From Anastrepha obliqua (taxonomy: Eukaryota > Arthropoda > Insecta > Diptera > Tephritidae), in the NCBI RefSeq assembly GCF_027943255.1, contig NC_072892.1:35115792-35179791 (forward strand): a stretch of DNA of 64,000 nucleotides. Direction: 5' to 3'. Numbering within the stretch: the first letter of the stretch is position 1; each line of letters opens with the position of its first letter. Positions 43,276 through 52,800 of this stretch are shown piece by piece. Both the position numbers and the translations under genes were made by a program. Below the pieces are notes generated by a model, which was given only the letters and a program-made list of their open reading frames with translations, did no database searches and was not told where the DNA came from.

Positions 43276-44832
43276 TTACTAAATTCCCTACTCAGTACAA
43301 AGTAAGTAGATTTTGTTTGCAAGAGTGATTCTCAATCGGGCTTCATTCTACAGGACCACGCTGTGGCCAGATGCGACCTAATGAATGGTCACAGCAGTGG
43401 AAATCAGAGAAAATGAAGTAAAATATAGTCAGAAGAATACATGGCTATGAATGGAAATTTAAAAGTGCTCTCCCCATCTAAAGAAATGGTGATTCTGCAA
43501 TGTGCGCCAACTACCGCGGCCTCACCACGGCCAATATCCCAGGCCTCACCAAAGTTCGCATCGTTTCTTCATTAGTAGTTGGAGTTACCAGCGAGCATCT
43601 GTCTAAGAGCACACAACTCCCTTTATAATCATGTCCTTTAATAAACTACTCCATGGGGCTTAGAACCAATGCGCTCATGTAAAACTGAACTGCCAAAGAA
43701 AAGTAGTCCTTGTTGAAAGTTCCTATTTTGCATGACGGCTAACACGACCATTTTGAATACTATACCCTCTTGGAGTCTTTAGCCACAGGGTGTGCAAAGC
43801 AAAGATAGTTGGTCCATCCATCAAAAAATTCTGTCTTCACGACAAAACATCCACTAACAAACTGAGGCTGATAGATTTCGTCCAGGTCCGAAACATGGAT
43901 TTCGATGGCATCGTATTCTATTTATCAAAATAGCTGGTTCTGGGTTGGCACACGAAAGCTTAGTTGATCATGTTATGAGAGACTAAAGAGATACTTCGTA
44001 CACAACATCGACTCCAACGTTCCTAAAAATTCACCCAACTAGGTGAAGAGAGTTTGAGGTCAGAAAGCTGCAGTCTTAATAGACGCACACCAATTTCTTC
44101 GCTACCGGAACCCCACATCGTGGAATTTGAAGTTGAACGGAAGCACCAGCTGCACCAGAATGGGGAAGCACCCGCTTTTTTATATCGTATGTGGTTTAAG
44201 ATAGGGCGACTCTCTACCATTTGATTTTTTGTATTTACTGTTTGAGAAGATAATTCGGGCTGAGGATTGAATCTTTATGGTACAATACAGGCGTGCAAAG
44301 GCAACAGCTACTGGATAGAAAAGCAAAGTGGAAGGGGCTGGGTGTTAACAAATGGAATTTTACATGCCTTCAAAGGGCTGTCATTCAGCAGCATTAACCA
44401 AAAATTTTTGGAAATTATTTTATAAAATTTTATATTGATGGGGTTTCTTCGAAATAGTTTATTGCCACCTCTGGTCTGAATAATTTATTTTCCTGGTGCG
44501 TTATGAAACATCTATTTCTTAATATTGAAAAATGTTATGAAATAAGCTTCAAACCCCCTTAAATCCTCTTATTATACTAATTATATATATTATACATATC
44601 CAGTTTAATGTTTCTGGCAAAAATTTTCGCCGTTTTGAGATTTTTCGCGTTGGCTTTAGTAGGACGCAATATAAAGCATTTTCTAATATAACTTTAATTA
44701 TCTCTCAACCTTTTTGGATTTGGACCTTTCTGGAGCCAAACAGATATTTCAAATGCCAGTAAAAAATTGCTTTCTATGTAAGAAATCAAAATAATATTTT
44801 GTAAAAATTGGATATTTCAGTTTTATAATTAT
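43276..44832. other. Decayed RTE-like endonuclease scraps, otherwise unassigned
   Basis: Around 43490-43560 the fragments AMCANYRG-like and TTANIPGLTKV, and near 43850-43920 TNKLRLIDFVQVRNMDFDGI, recall the RT finger and endonuclease regions of RTE-like elements, but in the wrong order and heavily decayed. A minus-strand frame at 44023-44220 has no recognisable domain. AACCCCCTTAA at 44546 may be the end of a TTAA-type inverted-repeat element. Confidence 0.35.
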
Positions 44833-45070
44833 TAAGGGGCTACATACGTTCAGAATTTTCAAAAATCGATTTTCTTTTTTACACATTATTATTTTTCATA
44901 GTATTAGGCGTATTTCTGTGGAAGTCGATTGTAAAAATTCCCCATAGATACAAAGTTATGGTAGAAACTGTAACTGCCCGACGAGAGTTTGATGCGCACA
45001 GCGCAGTTTGATGCACTTGAAAGTTTAAACTCGTTTTTCCCGAAACTACTTTTTCCGGCACGGTCTGCAT
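44833..45070. mobile_element. Half of a TTAA-type inverted-repeat element
   Basis: TTAAGGGGCTACATACGTTC at 44833 resembles the end TTAAGGGGTTATATACAGTT of the 48047-49325 element, followed by AAAATCGATTTT as there. Inside, 45015-45045, inverted, reads TTTCGGGAAAAACGAGTTTA, related to the core at 49113 (TTTTGAGAAAAACGCGTTTA). No partner end was found nearby. Confidence 0.5.
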
Positions 45071-45304
45071 GATAACTCATACAGTTTTTAATATTTTTTT
45101 ATGCGGTTTTTTTGTTTTAATATTCGAAAGTGTTTCCGCTATAGTTTGTCGAGCCGCATTTTTGATATTTTTATTAACAAATTTTATAAACATAATTAAA
45201 GTGTGACATTTATAACGTAAAACGCATACTTTTTTTTAAAATACCGTAAATTGCAAAATTTTTCGAAATTCAAAAATCTGACTCGAAATACTATAACTAC
45301 AACT

Positions 45305-45471
45305 CAGGCCCGACGAGAGGGAGGGGATCGGGGATTTTGTACCCCGGTCCCGGAGTTCTCAGAGGGGCCCGAACTCGAGAGTAATTCCGACTTATATGAA
45401 GTAGACATAATTGGAAAAGGCCCGCATTTGCAATTTTCCCCCGGGGCCCGGATATGTTCTCTACGGCCCTG
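45305..45471. mobile_element. 167-bp hAT-type MITE with 8-bp target duplication
   Basis: Ends CAGGCCCGACGAGAG and, inverted, CAGGGCCGTAGAG. CTACAACT is repeated exactly on both sides (45297-45304 and 45472-45479). The element is strikingly GC-rich (CCCCCGGGGCCCGG inside) in very AT-rich DNA. An 8-bp duplication and CAG-type ends fit hAT mobilisation. The open frames across it are incidental. Confidence 0.85.
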
Positions 45472-45857
45472 CTACAACTCCCTTTTACAAGAATTTTTTT
45501 ACTTTTCACAGATCCATCAACATTTTAAGGAGAAATGATGCAGATCGTGGAGCAATTTTTTTTTTCATTCTACTGTTGGTCACGTGATTAATTATATATT
45601 AATTTTAGTAAAGAAAAATTAAAATAAATTTTTTTATAAAGTGTAAGTACTAGTATAAGTAAGTAATAAACAATGTATACAGTTTTTTATAATTATTTCT
45701 ATAGTTACCACTCCCAAAAACAGTTTTTCTTTTAGCCCATTGTAGGCGCTGCTGGACCTATGTAACCACTTAATTTCATTAAAATTCAATTTTAACTTGT
45801 ATATATTTTTAGCAATTTAACGGCTTCTTTTGTTGATAATTTAATTGCACTACATCA

Positions 45858-46168
45858 CGGCCGCCGTAGTCGAATGGGTTGGTTGGTGCGTGGCTACCAT
45901 TCGGATTTCAGAGAGAGAACGTTGGTTCGAATCTCGGTGAAAGACTAAAATAAACAAAACAGTTTTTTCTAATAGCGGTCAGCCCTCGGCAGGCAATGGC
46001 AAGCCTCCGAGTGTATTTCTGCCATGAAAAAGCTCCTCATAAAAATATCTGCCGCTCGGAGTCGGCTTGAAACTGTAGGTCCCTCCATTTGTGGAACAAC
46101 ACCAAGACGCATACCACAAATAGGAGGAAGAGCTCGGCGAAACACCTAAAAAGGGAGTACACAATTAA
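45858..46168 (+). repeat. tRNA-derived SINE, full-length reference copy
   Basis: Best complete copy in the window, about 310 bp. The head CGGCCGCCGTAGTCGAATGG...GGTTGG carries box A and GTTGGTTCGAATCTCGGTGA carries box B. The body includes CTAATAGCGGTC, GGCAATGGCAAGCCTCCGAG, CATGAAAAAGCTCCTCAT, GAGTCGGCTTGAAACTGTAG and CAAATAGGAGGAAGAGCTCG, and the 3' end runs to TACACAATTAATTATATA. It is a non-coding, RNA polymerase III-type retroposon in form. I cannot name the family. It lies 0.4 kb upstream of the acetyltransferase gene. Confidence 0.88.
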
Positions 46169-46564
46169 TTATATACATTCATACATATATTGGAGGCAAA
46201 AATTAAATAATACAATTTGTTTAATTAAATTATAATAGTTTTTTACTCAACATACTCAATTCCCCTTAACTTCAAATATATTTCTGTTCGTTTTTTATTT
46301 CATTACATTAATAATAAAAATGATTGTCTAACTTTAAAAAATATAAAAAAATCAATCCATCATCCAAAAAAATAATTAGCTAGAAAAACTGAACATACTG
46401 GCAACCTTAAAATAATATCAATAGCCGGCATGGAATGATAACAAACAAGTCTAACTAAGTTTGATAGATAAGCAGTCTACCTCGCTGTAATAGCAATTGT
46501 CAATAGGAAAATTAGCTCTAATCCTTCATTAAATAACGTCGCTATTTAATAATAAGCTAATGCG
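46169..46564. promoter_or_regulatory. Upstream region of the acetyltransferase gene
   Basis: AT-rich 5' flank between a SINE and the ATG at 46565. No TATA box or initiator can be assigned with confidence. Confidence 0.4.
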
Positions 46565-47932
46565 ATGGCGACAAATCCTAAATTCACATTTCGACGAGCC
46601 AAAATCGAAGACATTTGTGCCGTACGTCAAATGATACAGGTGAGTTTTGGAAAAGTAAACAAATGTACCGATGGAACGAGTGATTCGTAGGCACATACAT
46701 ATCGGTATGTATCGAATTGATTAAAATATAGATAATATGATTTCAAGATTTCAATAATTTCCCTATTTGCCAACAGGAACTGGCTGACTTCGAAAAGATG
46801 AGCGATGGCCCGAAGCTAACAGAGAAAGGCAAATAAACCACTTGCTCGTATTTATTATGTTTACCTAAGTGTAAAGGAATTCTGAAATGTTTGCCTTTTG
46901 CAGACTTGATACGCGATGCCGGGCTCGATGGAGGTCAAGAATACTGTCACATTTATGTGCTCGAACTGCAAACTGAAGAGCAGCCTACGCCGTAAGTAAA
47001 TAGAGCATTTATATTGGTGTATGTTTGAATGTACTCAGAGAGGGCATTCCGTATATGAGCAATCCATCAAAACCAATTGATATTAATATTGGTTCATATG
47101 TATGTATGTACATATGCAGGCACCATCTATATGCTAATACTTTCGAATTACTGCAATTTAACTCCAGTGCATTCTAACCTAAAACAAAACATTGACACAT
47201 ACATATGTAGGTACTTGAGTAAATGCATGCATACATACATACATACATATTTACTTTCAGACACGTCTACTTATTTACTTACAATTATTTGAGCATAAGT
47301 ACCCGTCAATAAAGTTGACATAGACAAATACTCAGCAACATTGTCCACCTTAAATATTTGCGATGGGACACTGATAACTCGAAACCATAACAAAAATGTA
47401 TCACATAAAAAGTAAACCCAACATACTTTTACATTCATATGTACATACATGCATACATATGTTTATATGCATTTACCTATGCACTTTGCCAACTGATAAG
47501 CTCTGTACACATTTCAATTGAACATTCAAAATTTACACACAATTAGGTGCCAGCTCTTCCCATACATACCTTTAATTCGTTATTCATGCATTCCGCTATT
47601 TCTTTTTTTTCTTCTTACTAAACAGCGTCACTATAGGTTATAGTATTTGCTTCTACTCCTACTCAACATGGCAAGGGAGAGCGTATTTTCTTGAGGATAT
47701 TTATGTGCGTCCCGCATATCGTCGTTTAGGTGCTGGTTCCTATATTTTCCGTGCTATTGCGGATAAAGCAAAGGAATACAATTGTAAACGTTTGGATTTT
47801 CATGTGCTTGGTTGGAATCCAGCACGTAAATTTTATGAAAGAATGGGCGCCGTGGATTTGACTGAGAGTGAAGAATGGCATTTTTATCGACTGCATGGCG
47901 AACAAATTGAGAAATTGGCCCTTGGAGTTTAG
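46565..47932 (+). CDS. Diamine (spermidine/spermine) N-acetyltransferase-like, 173 aa, 4 exons
   Basis: Exons 46565-46639, 46777-46828, 46904-46991 and 47626-47932 sum to 522 nt and close in frame. This is a GNAT-fold acetyltransferase of the SSAT type, which moves acetyl from acetyl-CoA to amines; polyamines are the family's usual substrates, though insect members can differ. The N-terminal beta-strand FTFRRAKIEDICAVRQMIQE and ADFEKMSDGPKLTE are typical. The acetyl-CoA loop is VRPAYRRLGAG (R/Q-x-x-G-x-G/A), followed by LDFHVLGWNPARKFYERMGA, the family's late block. Human SAT1 is 171 aa, so length fits. Intron 2 appears to start GC (AAAG|GCAAAT) rather than GT; the other introns are GT-AG. 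Probably cytosolic; no signal or membrane segment is seen. Confidence 0.9.
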
Positions 47933-48003
47933 AATTGTTTTGCCAAAACGAAGCAAACAAAAGCAGGGAAAGTAGTAAATTGCTACAACAACAACAACAC
48001 AGC

Positions 48004-48009
48004 AATAAA
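48004..48009 (+). terminator. Candidate poly(A) signal of the acetyltransferase gene
   Basis: AATAAA lies about 70 bp after the stop codon, within CAACAACAACA-rich 3' sequence. Placement is plausible but unproven. The TTAA-type element begins about 40 bp beyond. Confidence 0.45.
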
Positions 48010-48046
48010 GAAAGGTAGTGAACTGCTACAACGAGACGATATGGCA

Positions 48047-49325
48047 TTAAGGGGTTATATACAGTTAGAAACCGAAAAAACGAATTTTCCAGAATTTTTT
48101 CAGAGAAAATTTTTAAATTTATTGATCTAAAAATTTGTGTTATTTATGGGGTTGGTGTCGAAATTCTGTATGTACAAAATTCTAAAAACAAAATTCTGCT
48201 TTTTAAAATTCTGCTTTTTTTAAATTCTGCTTTCTAAAATTCTGCTTTCAAAATTCTGTATTACAAAATTCTGCATTAAAATATAATGTTAACAATGTTA
48301 AAGAGGTAATGTAATTATTTAATTTATTATTATTATTATTTTTTATTATTATAATATATTATTCGAGATATTAAATAAAAAATAATAATAATAATAATTT
48401 TTTCTTCAGTTTCGATAGAATCCACCGTATTTTTGCGTAGAACTCCTTTTCGCGTGGGCGGCCTGAATTAAGTCACACTACATATTTAAAAAGAATTCCA
48501 AAAAATATTGTAATTGGCTAAACTAAAATATTGTTATCGCTTAAACATATACATATGTATATTTATGGAATAAATGTTTATTTTGTTACTCCTTGTATGA
48601 CGAAAATCACAAAACTTGAATAAAGCAGAATTTTTCGCATTAAACACGCAGAATTTTGAAAAAGCAGAATTTTAAAAAGCAGAATTTTGTCACCCAGAAT
48701 TTTGTAATACAGAATAATGACACGCTCTCTTATTTATGTTATCTTTTAACTGTATTTATTTTATTTTGAAATGAGCTATAGCTGATCTCCGGGAGCTCCT
48801 CTTAAAAAAGACGTTCTGTGGTGACCCCTATATCTCTGAACTGGATCCTCTGAAATTAAAAAAAAAAAACAGATTTCGTTAAAGTAATGTTAAATCTAGT
48901 AATTAATCGAAGGAATAAGCAAAATACATTTTTTTGACAAAAAGGCGGTTTCTCAAAAAGCAAAATCTACTTTTGACCAAAATTTCGGTCTTAAATTGTT
49001 TATAAAAAAAATAATTATCGGTAAGAAAAAATATTGGATTAATTGCTAAAAATATATTTAAGAAACTCGTATAAAAATTTGAAACTAACCGGTTTAGCCG
49101 TTTTCGAGTAATGTTGGTCACCGACTTTGAAAACACCATTTTGAGAAAAACGCGTTTAAAGTTTGGAAAGCACTTTAAAAACACTCTGAAACGCCTTTTC
49201 AAATTTGCGTGTAACTTCGAAAATATTTACCGGAACGATATTAAATTTTCTGTTTCTTAAATATATTTACATTAAGAAAAAAAAAAATCGATTTTTTGGA
49301 AATTCTAACTGTAATAACCCCTTAA
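48047..49325. mobile_element. TTAA-flanked inverted-repeat element (1.28 kb, with a foldback inside)
   Basis: Left TTAAGGGGTTATATACAGTT and right, inverted, TTAAGGGGTTATTACAGTTA agree over about 23 bp, differing by one or two bases; both begin with TTAA. Subterminal AAAAACGAATTTTCC and AAAAATCGATTTTTTGG are also similar. There is no transposase. Without the nested foldback it is about 0.69 kb. TTAA fits piggyBac or Kolobok mobilisation; which one is not decided by sequence. The interior core TTTTGAGAAAAACGCGTTTA at 49138 is shared with other elements. It sits just past the 3' end of the acetyltransferase gene. Confidence 0.8.
48149..48729. mobile_element. Foldback (MULE-like) element with 9-bp target duplication
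   Basis: TTATTTATG occurs exactly at 48140-48148 and 48730-48738. The left arm (48149-48290) is a string of about seven AAAATTCTG(C/T)(T/A) units. The right arm (48615-48729) holds about six CAGAATTTT units in inverse. The outermost parts are GTGTCGAAATTCTGTAT and, inverted, GTGTCATTATTCTGTAT. Arms made of short tandem repeats together with a 9-bp duplication are the signature of Drosophila Foldback elements, which belong to the Mutator/MULE group. The centre is AT-rich noncoding. Inserted inside the TTAA-flanked element. Confidence 0.85.
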
Positions 49326-49856
49326 GTAAATATTATATTTCAAATAGTTAATACTAAAGAATTGTAAAAAATATTAAAAAAACCCAATTAACTTGAAGTA
49401 AAATATTTTATATTTTATTAGTATTGCATTAATATTTACTGAAATGTAGAAATGCACTAACCTATACTAAAACCAAACGGTCTTATAATTGAAAGTAATT
49501 CAAAATAGGAAACTGCTACAACAACAACAACATTTTAAATTGGTCATACATTAACCAATTGAAGCCAAACTAACATCATATAAACGGCATTAGAACTGCC
49601 GAAAAAAAAAATAACTTCATTAGTGCCTTTCTACGTAACAGTACGAGTAATATGAAACTTCAGTATTTTAGTAAGCACTTTTAGCAAAAATACATAACTC
49701 CAATGTCGAATCTGCAGCATTTTGTTATAAATTTTGCTGCACGAACATTTTTTTATGAAAAAGATTTCAATAATACTTTCACAGATTGCCTTTGAATAAA
49801 ATATCATCAGTAATTTTTAGTTAATATTTATGTCTAAATTCTTATTAAATCTAACT
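49326..49856. other. 3' flank of TRAPPC10
   Basis: AT-rich. It contains GCTACAACAACAACAACATT near 49513, echoing the acetyltransferase 3' region at 47980-48000. This suggests the TTAA-type element inserted into one continuous CAACAA-rich stretch. No gene. Confidence 0.5.
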
Positions 49857-52800
49857 CTACTGTTCGCCATTGCTGCTGGCTAAAACGTGTATCTGCATAC
49901 TTTTGGTGCTATTGTAAACTTGTCCCTGTGGAAATGGATGCACTTTGGAATGCGTGTCAGTTTTGTTTTTACCGCCAGCCGTATAACGTGACAGTCGTAT
50001 ATTAGGCATAGGTAGAAAACCAGTGCTCAGTGGCATCACATCCAAAGAAATCGAATGGCTGTCCACGTCCTTCATGGATACAACGCCTGTAATGGTAAAA
50101 CGGCGATGATTATTTAGCATAAACTGTAGTATTGAAAAAAACATTATAAAGCTTAGAAAAATTTAATTAAACGATATTTTACGTTGTTTGTGGCTGATAT
50201 ACTTACCACAGACTTCGTAAATGTTAAATTAAAATAAAGAAAAGTTGTTACTAAATATTAAAAAGATAAAGTATTTTATGTACAGAAAAATTTTAAAATT
50301 AAAGGATTCGGCCGTTGACTACATCAAGAGTAAAGTTTATGTTATCAGAAATACTCCATCTGGTTAAGTAGTTGCACTCCAGCAGCATTCTCCAAAAGTT
50401 TTTAAAAAAATTTTATAATAGCCACACGATAACCGAGTATTCGATATTTGAACGACCTTGTACTTATCAGCCCAAGCAAGAAGATATTCTTCTTAATTGG
50501 CGCGATAACCGCTTACGCACCAGTCGTTTATTTCTCGCACCAAGTCCTTCTCCACCTGATCTTTCCAATGCCTTTCCTCGGCTACCTCCAGCTGGTACCG
50601 CACCGAATACTTTCAGAGCTGGAGCGTTTGTGCCTATTCGGACGACAGGACACAGCCAACGAACTCGCTGGGTCTTTAGCACTATGCCTATGTCGTCGTT
50701 AAGCTCATACAGCTCATTGTTCCATTGTCTGCAATACTCGCCACCACTAACGTGCAAAGATCCAAAAATCTTCCGCAGAATCTTTCTCTCAAATACTCCA
50801 AGGGACTTCTCATCCGAAGTTGTCAGGACGTTAGTAGGGACATGATAAGAGCCTTATAGTTTTAATTTTTTTTCGTCGAGAGAGGACTTTACTACCCAAT
50901 TGCCTACATAGTCTACTGTAGCATTTGTTGGGAAGCGAGAACCCTCGTTGGATTTCAAGGCTGGGGGATGGTTGCATGTGTAGCAGCCGACGCAAGTGGG
51001 GAAAGCCCCTGATTGCCATTCACTTGGGAGCGGCCATGACGATCTTCTGCATATGACCCAAGCACTCACAACTTCCGTCCTCGCCTAAGTATCCGCTAGG
51101 TAGCTTCCGAACATTCGTTTGAGAACGAGCTAATGTGAGACAACCAGGATATCTGGTTATACGCACGTTTTGGGACTCGCCATGTAAAAATCCTCCCCCA
51201 ATGAAAAACAAAACAAAGCCCAAGGATCAGTCATTCCAAAAACATAAAACATATATGTATATATATAGCTCCTCCTTCTATTTGTGGTGTGCGTTTTGAT
51301 GTTGTTCCAAAAATGGAGGGACCTACAGTTTTAAGCCGACTTCGAAGCACATATTTTTTATGAGAAACTTTTTCATGGCAGAAATACACTCAGAGGTTTG
51401 CCAATGCCAGACGAAGGGCGACCACTACTAGAAAAAACTTTCTATCATTCCGTGGTTTCATGCACGAAAATTCGAACCTGCGCATTCGCGAATGGTAGTC
51501 ACGCACCAACTCATTCGGCTATGGCGGCCGAAAACATAAACTCTTCGTAAAATCACCTACTTGGGAAATATCTGCTGAAGTGGCAGCTTGTGTGCGGGTT
51601 TTGGAAACATATTTTTCAATTGGAACTACTTTTACGTCCATCGAAATCCTTTAATTTTTCTAAACATATTAAGCAAACGAAATTATCAACACTCAAATAT
51701 AACCAACCTGCCGATCGTCCACAGACGGCCCATAAATTCTGATCACTCAACACCTCATACATCAAATCCACGTAGGGGTTTTCGTGCACCTTGGTGATTT
51801 TCAAATTCAAATTACACACTGAACGCAAACGGCAAAGCTCGTTGGGCTCAAGCTGTGTCTGAACTTTGAAGAGCGTCGTATAGTCTACTAAATCGAAAGC
51901 GCAACCATAATTCCGCAGAAGCTCTGGTTTTTCCACAGTTGAGTATTTTGTCATGAAGTGCACTTTGATGACCGCGGGTAGCTCCACCTCCGCTTTAAGC
52001 GGCTCCACTTGTATTTCATACAAGTAAGAAACAGTTAAGCCTTTGTAGATTTGCTACATTGAAGTGTAAAAATTTTAAATAAATCTGCATAATTATCATC
52101 TATGCACTATAACTACATACCACACGTGCCTGTGATGGGGGATTCATATCAATCAAACGCACACCTGTCACATCGCACTTCACCTTCGCCTCCGTTAAAT
52201 ACAAGTTCGCATCGAGCCCCTTCATTACAACATGCAAGTACTTTTGCGTGCCACAGGTGTGAAGCCGACATTGTGCCTCCATCGCGGGCTGAAAATCAAT
52301 CGCTATCTGCAGTTCATTGCGTGACCACGGGCATGTAAGTATAACATAATGCTCCAGATGTTTAGGTATTTTACGTCCTGGCAAATCGGTCAACACTTCC
52401 AATGGAATTTCACGTTCTTCGAACGATTTGAAATTCGGCAAAGGCACCTGCAATACGCTAGCGAATGTGGAGTCGTCTTCTTCTACCATCTTGGCGGATG
52501 TTGAATCTGTGACATTTTGCTTCAGTACATCATCATTATCGATAAGTGCTTGACCTTCTTGCTCGTCCACTTGCACCGTACTTTGTTCTTTTTCAAGTTC
52601 GTCATTTGCACGCGCCGAGCGTATGCGCAAATTTTTTGAACACTTCAATACGATTTTTGCATCAGCAGGAAAAATAAAGCTACCACCGGAGACCGTCAAA
52701 CGTATCGGCTGTTCAATGCCAGCAATTAAGTTTTTGAAATTAAGCACCGCAGCAGCTGGCTTGGTTGTGATTACAAATGGTGGTGCTTTGAAGGGAATTT

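Noticed and set aside
45251..45538. Frames of 95 and 70 aa over the GC-rich block
   Set aside because: They run across the boundaries of a MITE with a clear 8-bp duplication, so they are incidental.
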